A stretch of DNA of 36,547 nucleotides from Streptococcaceae bacterium AM104-57 (GCA_027659245.1 JAQDPW010000024.1:1-36547); one strand, 5' to 3'. Counted from the stretch's first letter, positions 22,031-30,230 are shown. Made by a program: numbers and translations. The notes: generated from the letters alone by a model not told the origin.

Positions 22031-22381
22031 TCAAAGGTTATCTAAGATACTTTCAAAAATGACCAACATCTTTTCTCGTTTATCAATAGGGAGTTGTTTA
22101 ACCTTCATGTTGATTCTTTTGAGTGAAAGATTGTCGGTCTTATCAGAGGTTGATTCAAGGCTATCAAAATTGAAAAATTCCTCTGGGGTCATCTCTAGGG
22201 CGACAATCACTTTTTCAAGACTGTGAATGGTCAGATTCACATTTTGGTTTTCAAGTTGATTGATATACTTAAGCCCAAGTCCTGCTTGTTCCGAAAGTTC
22301 TTCCTGGCTCATTTTTTTCAGTGTTCGAAAATATTTCACTTTTTGGGAAATATATTGTTGTAAATAGTTTTTATTCGTCAT
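22031..22381 (-). CDS. XRE-family transcriptional regulator
   Basis: A small regulator of about 116 residues. The N-terminal HTH_3 domain (VKYFRTLKKMSQEELSEQAGLGLKYINQLENQNVNLTIHSLEKVIVAL) is followed by a charged C-terminal tail. The ATG at 22381 is chosen because the helix-turn-helix then lies at its usual position; the frame is open to 22447. No Shine-Dalgarno sequence precedes this ATG. Two perfect palindromes (ATACAA-N3/4-TTGTAT) lie just upstream, so it probably represses itself. It resembles stand-alone regulators or restriction-modification controllers; no partner gene is next to it. Its link to malolactic metabolism is not shown. Confidence 0.75.
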   Translation of the reverse strand: MTNKNYLQQYISQKVKYFRTLKKMSQEELSEQAGLGLKYINQLENQNVNLTIHSLEKVIVALEMTPEEFFNFDSLESTSDKTDNLSLKRINMKVKQLPIDKREKMLVIFESILDNL

Positions 22382-22390
22382 ATAAATAGA

Positions 22391-22442
22391 ATACAAGTTT
22401 TGTATGACAAAAAAACATCTTAAAAAATACAAAGTATTGTAT
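22391..22442. promoter_or_regulatory. two palindromic operators upstream of the XRE gene
   Basis: ATACAA-GTT-TTGTAT (22391-22405) and ATACAA-AGTA-TTGTAT (22427-22442) are perfect inverted repeats about 36 bases apart, centre to centre. A single half-site TTGTAT lies at 22484-22489. Position and symmetry fit binding sites of the XRE protein encoded at 22381-22031. Confidence 0.65.
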
Positions 22443-22707
22443 AACAAACTTATATAATATTTATTTTAATTTGGATTGCCAATTTGTATGATTAGTTTCT
22501 TTTACTCGAAACTTTTAGTAAAGAGTGATCATCGAGAGTTTTATGAGTTCAGAACTTTATAAAATATAACAACTTAAAGTGCCATTAACAATAGTGTTTT
22601 AAGTATAAAGAGCTTATTAGAAAATTGCCTTCGTAGACTCATTATAACATATGCGTACACAATAGTATTTTTTAAACAACAAAGTTTTCCAAACAATCCA
22701 TTTTAAG

Positions 22708-22716
22708 TGGTATAAT
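22708..22716 (+). promoter_or_regulatory. mleS promoter, extended -10
   Basis: TGGTATAAT is an extended -10 box 24 bases before the mleS start, followed by AGGAGG at 22728. The -35 position is weak, consistent with a gene that needs an activator such as MleR. The 290-base region between the XRE gene and mleS otherwise holds AT-rich sequence in which I see no gene. Confidence 0.7.
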
Positions 22717-22739
22717 AGAAGTAAAAAGGAGGTTGCACT

Positions 22740-24365
22740 ATGACTGCACATGATATTTTAAACAACCCTTTCCTCAATAAAGGTACTGCCTTTACCTTAG
22801 AGGAGCGAAAGGAACTAGGTCTTATTGGTTTACTGCCACCGTATGTTCAAACGATTGAAGAGCAAGCGGCGCAAACTTATGCACAAATGCAAACAAAAGC
22901 CAATGATTTGGAAAAACGTCTTTTCCTAATGGAAATTTTTAATACCAACCGGACTCTTTTCTATTACCTCTTTTCTCAACATTTGGAGGAATTCAATCCA
23001 ATTGTATACGATCCAACCATTGCAGATACCATTGAAGGCTATAGTGACCTCTTTGTAGATCCCCAATATGCGGGATATCTTGATATCAATCATCCTGAAA
23101 ATATTGAAGCCACTTTGAAAAACGCTGCTGGGGATCGCGAGATTCGTCTCATTGTTGTAACAGATGCAGAAGGAATCCTTGGAATCGGTGACTGGGGAAC
23201 AAATGGCGTCGATATTTCTGTCGGGAAATTGATGGTCTACACGGGTGCTGCTGGAATCGATCCTTCTATGGTTCTTCCTTTAGTTATTGATGCAGGAACT
23301 AACCGTGAAGAACTTCGTAACAATCCTAATTACTTAGGGAATCGTCACGAACGGGTTCGCGGAGATTGTTACTACGACTTCATTGACCAATTTGTTCAAA
23401 CAGCAGAACGTCTCTTTCCTAAACTCTACCTTCACTGGGAAGACTTCGGCCGCTCGAATGCTGCCAATATTCTTGAAAAATACCGGAAACAAATTCCAAC
23501 TTTTAATGATGATATTCAAGGTACAGGAATCGTTACCTTGGGTGGTATCTTTGGTTCACTGGATATTAGTGGTGAAAAATTAACAGATCAAGTTTATCTC
23601 TGCTATGGTGGTGGTACTGCGGGTGCAGGAATTGCCGCTCGTGTTCTTCGTGAAATGGTAAGTGAAGGTCTTTCTGAAGAAGAAGCCTATAAACGTTTCT
23701 TTATGGTTGATAAACAAGGTCTTCTCTTTGATGACATGGATGACCTAACCCCTGAACAAAAACCGTTTGCTAAGAAACGTGCTGACTTTAGTAACGCAGA
23801 CAAGTTGACTGACCTGCTTGAAGTAGCGAAGACTGTGAAGCCAACCATTCTTGTAGGAACTTCGACTCAACCTAATACCTTCACTAAAGAAATAGTAGAA
23901 GCTATGTGTGAAAATACAGAACGTCCGATGATTTTCCCTTTGTCAAATCCAACCAAACTAGCAGAAGCTAGTGCTAAAGATTTGATTGAATGGTCAGATG
24001 GCAAAGCTTTTGTCGCAACAGGAATTCCTGCTGATACGGTTTCTTATAAAGGTGTCGACTATGTGATTGGTCAAGCCAATAATGCCTTGATTTACCCAGG
24101 TCTTGGTCTAGGTATGCTGGCTTCTGAAGCAAGTCTTTTGACTGATGAAATGATTGGAGCAGCAGCTCATTCATTGAGTGGTATTGTCAATCCAGGCCAA
24201 CCAGGAGCTCCTGTCTTGCCACCATTCAAGTATGTAGCAGATGTTTCTATTAAAGTAGCAGAAGCAGTCGCTAAAAAAGCACAAGAGCAAGGTCTTGCGC
24301 GTGCTAAGGAAACAGATATGGCCAAAGCAGTTCGTGATTTGAAGTGGTATCCAGAGTATAAATAA
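22740..24365 (+). CDS. mleS: malolactic enzyme
   Basis: It converts L-malate to L-lactate and CO2 with NAD and Mn, raising pH and supporting acid tolerance. The 541-residue protein is of the malic enzyme family. Visible are the N-terminal domain ([20 protein letters not shown]), the NRTLFYYLF and [20 protein letters not shown] blocks, the metal-binding [19 protein letters not shown] with [11 protein letters not shown], the NAD fold ([11 protein letters not shown]) and the late block [14 protein letters not shown]. Length and sequence fit lactic acid bacterial malolactic enzymes rather than ordinary malic enzymes. The permease gene follows after 77 bases. Confidence 0.93.
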   Translation: MTAHDILNNPFLNKGTAFTLEERKELGLIGLLPPYVQTIEEQAAQTYAQMQTKANDLEKRLFLMEIFNTNRTLFYYLFSQHLEEFNPIVYDPTIADTIEGYSDLFVDPQYAGYLDINHPENIEATLKNAAGDREIRLIVVTDAEGILGIGDWGTNGVDISVGKLMVYTGAAGIDPSMVLPLVIDAGTNREELRNNPNYLGNRHERVRGDCYYDFIDQFVQTAERLFPKLYLHWEDFGRSNAANILEKYRKQIPTFNDDIQGTGIVTLGGIFGSLDISGEKLTDQVYLCYGGGTAGAGIAARVLREMVSEGLSEEEAYKRFFMVDKQGLLFDDMDDLTPEQKPFAKKRADFSNADKLTDLLEVAKTVKPTILVGTSTQPNTFTKEIVEAMCENTERPMIFPLSNPTKLAEASAKDLIEWSDGKAFVATGIPADTVSYKGVDYVIGQANNALIYPGLGLGMLASEASLLTDEMIGAAAHSLSGIVNPGQPGAPVLPPFKYVADVSIKVAEAVAKKAQEQGLARAKETDMAKAVRDLKWYPEYK

Positions 24366-24442
24366 TTCACTGTTGCTGTCTATCCTTCGCTAGCGACAGA
24401 TTTGTATGGGCTGTGGACTTAAGTAATTTAGAAAGGATACCT

Positions 24443-25390
24443 ATGTCACTTTTTTTAACCTCGATTACGAGTATCATTCCGATTATCGCTATTATTGTTT
24501 TGGGGTATATTCTTCAGGTGAGGGGATGGTTTGGAGATGCCTTTGGACCTAACCTATCTCGTTTGATCATGAATGTAGCCTTGCCAGCGTCAATCTTTGT
24601 GTCGGTAATGAAATACCTAACGCTAGATAAGCTAATCAGTCTTTCTGGAGGTCTTCTTTATACTTTTGTAGCATTTAAATTGGGCTATATCGTAGCTTAT
24701 ATTGCGGTTAGGCTTTTCAAGGTCCGTCCAGGACGGCGAGGGACCATGATTAATACCCTTGTGAATGCTAATACTATTTTTATTGGTTTACCTTTAAACG
24801 TTGCTCTTTTTGGGGATCAGGCTCTTCCTTATTTCTTAATTTACTATATCACCAACACAATTTCCACCTGGACATTGGGCGTGTATTTGATGACGAGCGA
24901 CAGTAAATCGGGTCAAAGTAAGGAGACAAGTAAATTTGACTGGAAGAAATTGCTACCAGCTCCGCTTGTAGGTTTTCTTGTGGCTCTACTGTTTTTGATT
25001 CTTCGAATCTCTATTCCAGATTTCGCAACGAATACCTTAATCTATGTTGGAAATATCGTCACCCCCTTATCTCTGATTTATATTGGTATCGTTCTTGCAA
25101 AGGCAGGTTTGAAAACTATTACTTTTGATAAAGATACAATTGTCACTTTAGTTGGACGCTTTATCCTAGCTCCTCTAATCATGCTTCTTGTATTGAAGTT
25201 CTTTGCTCCAAATATGGCGACAGTAGAATTTAAGACCTTTATGATTCAGTCTGCTACACCAGCTTTAGCAGTTCTTCCGATCCTTGCTAATCAAGGAAAA
25301 GGAGATGTGGAATTCTCTACGAATGTGGTGACTCTAAGTACGGTTCTATTTATCGTTGTTATTCCAATATTACAAACTTTATTAGGATAA
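24443..25390 (+). CDS. mleP: malate permease, auxin efflux carrier family
   Basis: A membrane carrier of about 315 residues with ten likely helices, of the AEC family used for malate uptake or malate/lactate exchange. The ATG at 24443 is chosen because GAAAGGA precedes it and the protein then starts at the first helix (SLFLTSITSIIPIIAIIVLGYIL). Family blocks include NLSRLIMNVALPASIF and MINTLVNANTIFIGLPLNVALFG. It forms an operon with mleS. No clear terminator follows. Confidence 0.88.
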   Translation: MSLFLTSITSIIPIIAIIVLGYILQVRGWFGDAFGPNLSRLIMNVALPASIFVSVMKYLTLDKLISLSGGLLYTFVAFKLGYIVAYIAVRLFKVRPGRRGTMINTLVNANTIFIGLPLNVALFGDQALPYFLIYYITNTISTWTLGVYLMTSDSKSGQSKETSKFDWKKLLPAPLVGFLVALLFLILRISIPDFATNTLIYVGNIVTPLSLIYIGIVLAKAGLKTITFDKDTIVTLVGRFILAPLIMLLVLKFFAPNMATVEFKTFMIQSATPALAVLPILANQGKGDVEFSTNVVTLSTVLFIVVIPILQTLLG

Positions 25391-25540
25391 GAAGGAAGAG
25401 GATAGGATTGAAAGTTTTGCGTTAAGAAATTGCACTATTTTAGATACAGAAACTCTTATTTATTGAAATCAAAATCGGCAGAAACTCTTCGGACGTTTCC
25501 TATCAAGCGCTTTTGAGCTGTCCTAGACGCAAGATTTTTC

Positions 25541-25603
25541 AAACTAGGATTGAAAAAAGCTCGTAAAGCATCACAATTTAGTAAACGTTCTTCGAAAGAA
25601 TGA
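25541..25603 (+). pseudogene. duplicated 3' end of rpsI
   Basis: Twenty codons read [20 protein letters not shown] and stop. The first part matches the end of S9 ([16 protein letters not shown]); the last four residues are an extension. No upstream part of rpsI is present. It is best explained as the rpsI fragment carried on, or left behind by, an element that integrates in the 3' end of rpsI. The sequence after the stop, including a terminator, equals that at 20823-20862. Confidence 0.85.
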
Positions 25604-25643
25604 CTATACTTACAAAGAGCACCTTTCGGGGTGTTCTTTTTTA
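25577..25643 (+). repeat. alternative rpsI 3'-end scar with terminator, copy 2
   Basis: This is the second copy of the segment at 20797-20862, with one extra G in the terminator loop region. It includes the hairpin GAGCACC-TTTC-GGGGTGTTC and a T-run. The two copies are 4.78 kb apart in direct orientation and enclose the LysR, XRE, mleS and mleP genes. Confidence 0.85.
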
Positions 25644-25684
25644 TACTTTCTGACTAAATTGGTGCAATTGACACAGTTGTTGCG

Positions 25685-25806
25685 ACTTTAGTCGCTTACA
25701 AATGTGGCTGCAAACTGACGAAGTCAGTTGCCTCAAAAGGTTCATCAACACGATACTATCAACGTTTCGAAACACTCAAAAGTTTACCTTATGGGTGCTT
25801 TTTTGC
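25685..25806 (+). repeat. diverged rpsI-downstream repeat next to the integrase remnant
   Basis: The first half (GACTTTAGTCGCTTACAAATG, then AACTGACGAAGTCAGTTGCC) matches 28192-28243. The second half (ATCAACACGATACTATCAAC and onward to a terminator-like T-run) matches both 28246-28309 and the sequence directly behind rpsI (20690-20752), sharing the core TATCAACGTTT. It ends 33 bases before the stop codon of the integrase remnant, where an attachment site is expected. Confidence 0.7.
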
Positions 25807-25838
25807 GTATTTTTTAAAAATTTACCTCAAAGTTCACC

Positions 25839-26230
25839 TTATTGATTTAGATGTTCCAAAGCAAATGCACCAACTGCCTTAGGAACTACATTAGAAGTGT
25901 TGACATAAATTTGAGTTGTACTTGTGTCGCTGTGCGTTAGTGCTTCAGAAATATCTTTTAATTTCATTCCTGCTTGTTTTGCAAGTGTTGCTCCTGTATG
26001 TCGCAGTTTATGAGGTGTAGCATGTGTCAGCTCTTTATGTCGCTTTCTAATGCTTTTCATTTTATTGTTTAGATAGTCAGCGTGTAAAGGCTTGTTGATG
26101 TTTCCTTTTGTATCGATATATGTAAAAACAAATTGTTCTGGATTACTGAGGATGCCAAACTTTGATAGTTCGTATTTTTGTTGTTTTTCCCAAGAGGTAA
26201 GAAGCTGAAGTAAGTCATTAGAAATAGAGA
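25839..26230 (-). pseudogene. truncated tyrosine recombinase (integrase) C-terminus
   Basis: The minus-strand frame is open from about 26230, without a start codon in the usual place, to the stop at 25839. The N-terminal arm-binding and core-binding domains and the first catalytic Arg are missing. The end of the catalytic domain is kept: the HxxR motif in ATPHKLRHTGATLAKQAG, the later His in ALTHSD and the tyrosine nucleophile in TTQIYVNT. Before it, WEKQQKYELSKFGI and NPEQFVFTYID are typical phage/ICE integrase sequence. It is non-functional as it stands. It probably belonged to the element that used the rpsI site. Confidence 0.85.
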
Positions 26231-26285
26231 AAATAGGATAGCAAAAACTCTATTTGAGAAGAAAATGAAGGAAATATTTCCATAA

Positions 26286-26393
26286 TATAGTGGATTGAAA
26301 TAAGATATGAACAGAGAGATTAGGAAACTCAAACTAATTTCTAGAAATATTTTTAGCAATCGCGGCGTACTATTTTAAATTCAATCTACTATA
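26286..26393. mobile_element. MITE-like element with terminal inverted repeats
   Basis: TATAGTGGATTGAAAT (26286-26301) and its near-inverse AAATTCAATCTACTATA (ending 26393) bound about 108 bases without coding capacity. The inverted ends match at about 14 of 16 positions. It has inserted near the point where the integrase frame breaks off. I cannot name the parent IS. Confidence 0.55.
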
Positions 26394-26440
26394 AAACGCA
26401 TAGTATCCAGGTTGTTCAATACCTGATACTATGCGTTTTT
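26393..26440. terminator. strong hairpin, bidirectional terminator-like
   Basis: AAAACGCATAGTATCCAGG and CCTGATACTATGCGTTTT pair over 18 bp with one bulged C, with A- and T-runs on either side. No intact gene ends directly in front of it on either strand. It may be the terminator of a gene lost in the rearrangements here. Confidence 0.7.
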
Positions 26441-26529
26441 TAGGATTTTAAAGCCTGATTGCTTAGTCTCTTTTTCATTATAGTTCCGTTTGATTCATAG
26501 CTTTAATAATTCTATGGAGGTTTACTATT

Positions 26530-26595
26530 ATGAGTAATAATAGTACTTCCAGAAGTTATAGATTCCATGTTATCTTTCAAGTATCAGTGTTCTAA
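26530..26595 (+). CDS. small ORF with strong ribosome site
   Basis: ATG at 26530 is preceded by ATGGAGGTTT, and the frame encodes 21 residues (MSNNSTSRSYRFHVIFQVSV and one more) before TAA. I do not recognise the peptide. It may be the start of a truncated gene rather than a working peptide. The surrounding 26441-26679 holds nothing else I can identify. Confidence 0.2.
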   Translation: MSNNSTSRSYRFHVIFQVSVF

Positions 26596-26679
26596 ATTCA
26601 CTATATCTTGTTAGGGGTTGGGGAGAATCATTGATAACAGACTGTTGCAAATCTAGTTAGCTGTATGATTTATGATTAT

Positions 26680-27888
26680 CTACTTTTCTAGTAACCAATC
26701 TATGATATTTTTCTTCTCAATACCATTGTAATTGGCTGTTGGCTGAATCGTATCCATTGTTAATAGATACTTGGGGAATTGATCTTTAATGGCTTCTAGT
26801 GGTCTAAGTTCTCTTTCTAGTGTTTCTGGAGCAAGTGTTGTTTCACTGACCTGATAATAAGCGTAGTGACCAAGATCAGTTACAACAACAAAATCAACCT
26901 CATACTTATCTAAATTACCAACATATACTTGTGAATATCTACGTCTTAATTCCAGATATACAATATTTTCTAGGATATGGCCAATATCTTCTTTGTGATC
27001 TGGTAATAAGAGATGTCGTAAACCTAAATCAACGGGATAATATTTCTCTAAGCGTTGCAATAATGCTCTACCTTTTACATCAAAACGTGGAACGGAATAA
27101 AAAAGTAAACTATCTGTCAAAGTTGTCAAATAATTTTCCAAAGTATTATGGGATATCGAAACGTTTTGGCTGATCAGGGTATTGCGAATCTTATTTGTCG
27201 ATATTAAGCTTCCTGTACTACTGAGAAGGGTTCGTACAATGCGCTCAATAATAGTAGGATTTGGATTGCCTAATCTAGTGACAATATCATTTAACAGTAT
27301 TGAGTTATATATTCCTCTTAGATAGTCAATTTTTTCAGCGTAAGATGATGTTTGCAATAAGTAAGGGAAAGCACTAAAGAGATAATTGTTAAAAATTTCT
27401 GTTGTATTCAGATTCTCTGAGAGAGCATGACCTGATAGATATTCTTCAAACGACAATGGAAGAACTTCTATCTCAACATACCGACCAGTCAAGTTTGTAG
27501 CTAATTGGCTACTCATAAAGTAGGCATTAGATCCAGTCAAATAGAGGTCAACATTTGGCAAGATGAATAGACTATCTGCTACCAGTTCAAATTTTTCAAC
27601 ATGTTGAATTTCATCTAAAAAGATATAGTATGTTTTCTCGCTAACTAATTGCTCTTTTATATAAGTATATAATGTTTGAAAATGTCGCAGGTCATAGTAA
27701 CTCAAATCTTCGAAATTTATGGATATAATCTGATCCTCGTCTACCCCAGTTGATAGCAACTCCTCTTTATAGAGTTGAAAGAGAACAGATTTACCAGCTC
27801 GTCTAACTCCACTCACAACCTTAATGATTTGTCGGTCACGATGTCTTCTTAAAAATTCTAAATAATGTGGTCTTTTAATATAGTTCAT
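26680..27888 (-). CDS. AAA-type ATPase with DUF4143 domain
   Basis: A 402-residue protein of the AAA_14/DUF4143 family. The N-terminal ATPase domain has a Walker A-like GVRRAGKSVLF and Walker B YYIFLDEIQ, then TGSNAYFMSS. The C-terminal DUF4143 region includes ENIVYLELRRR and YEVDFVV, a nuclease-like acidic pattern. The ATG at 27888 has GAGGT seven bases upstream; the frame is open further to 27918. The function is unknown; such ATPases are often found in accessory regions. It stands alone between the integrase remnant and the toxin-immunity array. Confidence 0.85.
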   Translation of the reverse strand: MNYIKRPHYLEFLRRHRDRQIIKVVSGVRRAGKSVLFQLYKEELLSTGVDEDQIISINFEDLSYYDLRHFQTLYTYIKEQLVSEKTYYIFLDEIQHVEKFELVADSLFILPNVDLYLTGSNAYFMSSQLATNLTGRYVEIEVLPLSFEEYLSGHALSENLNTTEIFNNYLFSAFPYLLQTSSYAEKIDYLRGIYNSILLNDIVTRLGNPNPTIIERIVRTLLSSTGSLISTNKIRNTLISQNVSISHNTLENYLTTLTDSLLFYSVPRFDVKGRALLQRLEKYYPVDLGLRHLLLPDHKEDIGHILENIVYLELRRRYSQVYVGNLDKYEVDFVVVTDLGHYAYYQVSETTLAPETLERELRPLEAIKDQFPKYLLTMDTIQPTANYNGIEKKNIIDWLLEK

Positions 27889-28191
27889 AATAGATACCTC
27901 AAAGATAGTATAATACAAATAGGCGATATTTTCAAATTTTTGTAAATAACTTTATATTTATTTTATTATTTTCAATTTATTAGAAATAAAATCTAGGACT
28001 GTTTAAATGTCTTTAGGATAGAAAACGACGATAGAAAAAATTGTACTGACACGAAGAAACTGTATATTTGTTGCTAAACTGTACATCATCTTTGTGATGC
28101 AGTAGTTCGTATTTCTCAACTACATAAGCTACGAAAACAAAAAGTGATAACCTCTCGAATTTTTAAACTTTTATATGTTGTGCTTGCCATA
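27889..28191. other. AT-rich intergenic region without recognisable gene
   Basis: About 300 bases separate the ATPase gene from the next rpsI-type repeat. I see only the likely promoter region of the ATPase gene and a small hairpin (CATCATCTTTGTGATG, near 28085). No reading frame in it looks like a protein. Confidence 0.5.
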
Positions 28192-28309
28192 TTTAGTCAC
28201 TTATAAATGTAACTGTAAACTGACAAAGTCAATTGCCTCAAAATTTTAATCAATAAGATGCTATCAACGTTTACGGATATTCAAGAATTTTCTCTTAGAT
28301 GTTTTTGTA
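28192..28309 (+). repeat. diverged rpsI-downstream repeat, left edge of the toxin-immunity array
   Basis: It aligns along its whole length with 25685-25806. The second half resembles the sequence behind rpsI (AATCAATAAGATGCTATCAA, then the terminator-like TCAAGAATTT-TCTCTTAGATG). A promoter starts nine bases behind it. It probably marks an old attachment site or recombination junction. Confidence 0.65.
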
Positions 28310-28317
28310 GTCTGAAC

Positions 28318-28346
28318 TTGACTATGTATGAGAAAGATATTATGAT
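28318..28346 (+). promoter_or_regulatory. promoter before the toxin-immunity array
   Basis: TTGACT (28318-28323), 17-base spacer and TATGAT (28341-28346). The same boxes with the same spacing, and the identical stretch AAGATATTATGATAGT, recur at 30906-30934. Confidence 0.65.
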
Positions 28347-28419
28347 AGTCAGGACGGTAGTTGATTAAGGCAGTGACTGAAGGCCTAAGTAGTCAAATAG
28401 TTTGAGTTTCTACGGTTGA

Positions 28420-28518
28420 TTTGCTTATGACGAAGCCGATGGCAGGGGATTTACTAGTCACGAGGCCACGCAAGGATATGATTCCTATTCAACAACTAGA
28501 ATTGCCTGGGGCGACTAG
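28420..28518 (+). pseudogene. possible toxin-gene fragment
   Basis: A frame without start codon reads FAYDEADGRGFTSHEATQGY and ends ...RIAWGD-stop. The composition is protein-like (SHEATQGYDSYSTTRIAW). It may be the front of the degraded toxin gene whose end lies at 28596-28952 in another frame. I do not recognise a family. Confidence 0.3.
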
Positions 28519-28595
28519 TAAACCACTTGCCTTGCTGGTACGATAACTTGTGTTAGCTTTACCAGTGTCTAAAATTACATCTAAATCAGATTTTT

Positions 28596-28952
28596 ATGTG
28601 TAGAACTTTGCCATCAACGTTTTATCATCATATGGATTCTAAGTATGCTGAACAGACAATGAGGACCATGGAAGCCCCTAGAAGTTACATCAGTTTATCT
28701 AAATTTGATTTAGCTAGTAAGATGCAAGATGCTTATCAAATATCTCCTGCTTGGAGTAATGTGAAAATTCGTGGAGAGTTCGATATACTTCAGATAATGG
28801 ATAATGTATACGTTCCTAAGGAAGCCGGAGATACAGGAAAAGTTTTGGAGCCAATCACATCTTATTATCCCGAATATGGGAAAGGAGGCTATCCAAAATT
28901 GAAAACTAATTCGGTAATTGAATTTTTAAAAGTAGATCTTATAGGTGACTAA
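28596..28952 (+). pseudogene. C-terminal toxin domain remnant
   Basis: The frame of up to 118 residues has no proper ribosome site, and its first codons look non-coding. Protein-like sequence runs from STFYHHMDSKYAEQTMRTME to the stop. Such a domain of about 105 residues with an immunity-size gene starting two bases after its stop is the pattern of a polymorphic toxin tip cut off from its N-terminal delivery part. The YHH...S pattern at the start is reminiscent of ADP-ribosyltransferase-like toxins, but this is weak. An independent small protein is possible but less likely. Confidence 0.5.
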
Positions 28953-28953
28953 T

Positions 28954-29160
28954 ATGAATTATGATGATGTTAAAGAAAAATTATGTAATATTATTATTAA
29001 ATACATTGATAATCCTGAAATACGTTTACAAATGTTAGAGCAAGCAAAGTCTGTTAATACTGTGAGAGGTGTACTCTATAGTCTAGACAAAGAAAAAAAC
29101 AGAGATTTAACTCAAGAGGAGATTGATTTTTGTAAAGATTTATTTTTTTACTTCGGTTAA
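28954..29160 (+). CDS. probable immunity protein for the preceding toxin tip
   Basis: A 68-residue, acidic, helical protein (MNYDDVKEKLCNIIIKYIDN...). The ATG at 28954 is one base behind the stop of the toxin-like frame, so the pair is translationally coupled; a GTG at 28945 overlapping the upstream frame is the alternative. Pattern and size resemble small immunity proteins with a helical bundle. The family is not recognised. Confidence 0.55.
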   Translation: MNYDDVKEKLCNIIIKYIDNPEIRLQMLEQAKSVNTVRGVLYSLDKEKNRDLTQEEIDFCKDLFFYFG

Positions 29161-29332
29161 AAAAATTTTTCTAGAGTTTGGGATAGATTCTACGATAATT
29201 TCGCTATAGTCTAAAAATTTTACAGCAATTACTATTAAAGATAATGTTGTGGATGAAATCGTTAGAACCACACCTTTTGAAGACTTAAATGAAATTTACT
29301 TAAATGTTAAATTACAAATACTAGGAGAAAAA

Positions 29333-29878
29333 ATGAACTTACAATTTACCAAATTTGCAGCTATGCCAGAAGAAGTCATTGAAAAGTATGCCTCAAAAGT
29401 TCCAGATGAATTAGTGGAATTGTGGCAACAATATGGACTCGGATTTTTACTTGATGGTTATCTAAAAACTATCAATCCAGAAGAATATATAGAATTTGTA
29501 GAAGCTACATATTTCAGAGGAACAAATGGAGTTCCATTATTTGTTACTTGTTTTGGGGATATAATTATCTACACTCAGAACGACTTTATTGATATCATTT
29601 ATTATGCGAACAATGATTTTGATGTGATGACACAACGGATGGATCATTTTATCAAATTTTTAGATGATGATAGTTTTTTAGAAGATTTTTTTGATATTCC
29701 TTTCTATGAGGAAGCGGTTAAGGAGTATGGGAACTTGGATTACAATCAATGCTTTGGTTTTGTTCCTCTTCTTGTACTGGGAGGAAAAAGGGAACTAACC
29801 AATATTGACAAGGTTGGTATAAAAGAACATTTAGAACTCATTACCCAGATTACAGGTGGAGTGGGATTTGAGAGCTAA
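29333..29878 (+). CDS. GAD-like/Tdi1-like immunity protein
   Basis: A 181-residue protein starting MNLQFTKFAAMPEEVIEKYA. The arrangement (a short N-terminal GAD-like segment with VPDELVELWQQYGLG, then a C-terminal part with FFDIPFYEEAVKEYGNLDYNQCFGFVPLLVLGGKRE) fits the T6SS-immunity-Tdi1/DUF1851-type immunity proteins. The ATG at 29333 has CTAGGAGAAA. The same frame is open upstream to 29249 and reads VDEIVRTTPFEDLNEIYLNV, which may be the tail of a lost toxin fused in frame. A perfect terminator follows. No toxin domain is left directly in front of it. Confidence 0.7.
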   Translation: MNLQFTKFAAMPEEVIEKYASKVPDELVELWQQYGLGFLLDGYLKTINPEEYIEFVEATYFRGTNGVPLFVTCFGDIIIYTQNDFIDIIYYANNDFDVMTQRMDHFIKFLDDDSFLEDFFDIPFYEEAVKEYGNLDYNQCFGFVPLLVLGGKRELTNIDKVGIKEHLELITQITGGVGFES

Positions 29879-29892
29879 GGAAAAATAATGAT

Positions 29893-29930
29893 AAAATGAA
29901 GTTGAGATAATGTGGTCTCAACTTCATTTT
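29893..29930. terminator. terminator after the GAD-like immunity gene
   Basis: AAAATGAAGTTGAGA (29893-29907) and TCTCAACTTCATTTT (29916-29930) form a perfect 15-bp stem with an 8-base loop, ending in a T-run on either strand. Confidence 0.85.
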
Positions 29931-30044
29931 AAAGGTAACTTTTTCTGTAAAGAAACGGGTGAAAAATTAAATACCGAACCTAAAATATTAGGGATGCATG
30001 GAACAACTACTATGGTAGGTATTGCAACTGAGATAGGGAATTGA
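29931..30044 (+). pseudogene. short coding remnant
   Basis: A frame without start codon reads ...CKETGEKLNTEPKILGMHGT... and ends VGIATEIGN-stop. It looks protein-coding but is too short to classify. The rest of the gap to 30230 holds no gene I can see; it ends in AGCGGGGGT before the next start. Confidence 0.3.
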
Positions 30045-30230
30045 TCATAACCCCTTAGTTGTTAGAAAAAAGGACAAGAACCTCTTAAGCGTTAACAGTT
30101 GCAGGAGTTCCTAGATCAGTGCTATATACCTGATAATATCGCTAACCCATCGCATAATAAACTACTGTTGAGCAGTTGCTACGTAATAAACTAACTATTT
30201 CTACTGTAAGACGTAGCGGGGGTACGAATA

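Noticed and set aside
22031..22442. XRE gene as the antitoxin of a toxin-antitoxin pair
   Set aside because: No small toxin-like gene adjoins it on either side; the neighbours are the LysR gene and the mleS promoter region.
26680..27888. The DUF4143 ATPase as part of the toxin-immunity array
   Set aside because: It reads in the opposite direction, has its own promoter region, and is separated by a repeat and more than 400 bases. Nothing links it to the array except position.
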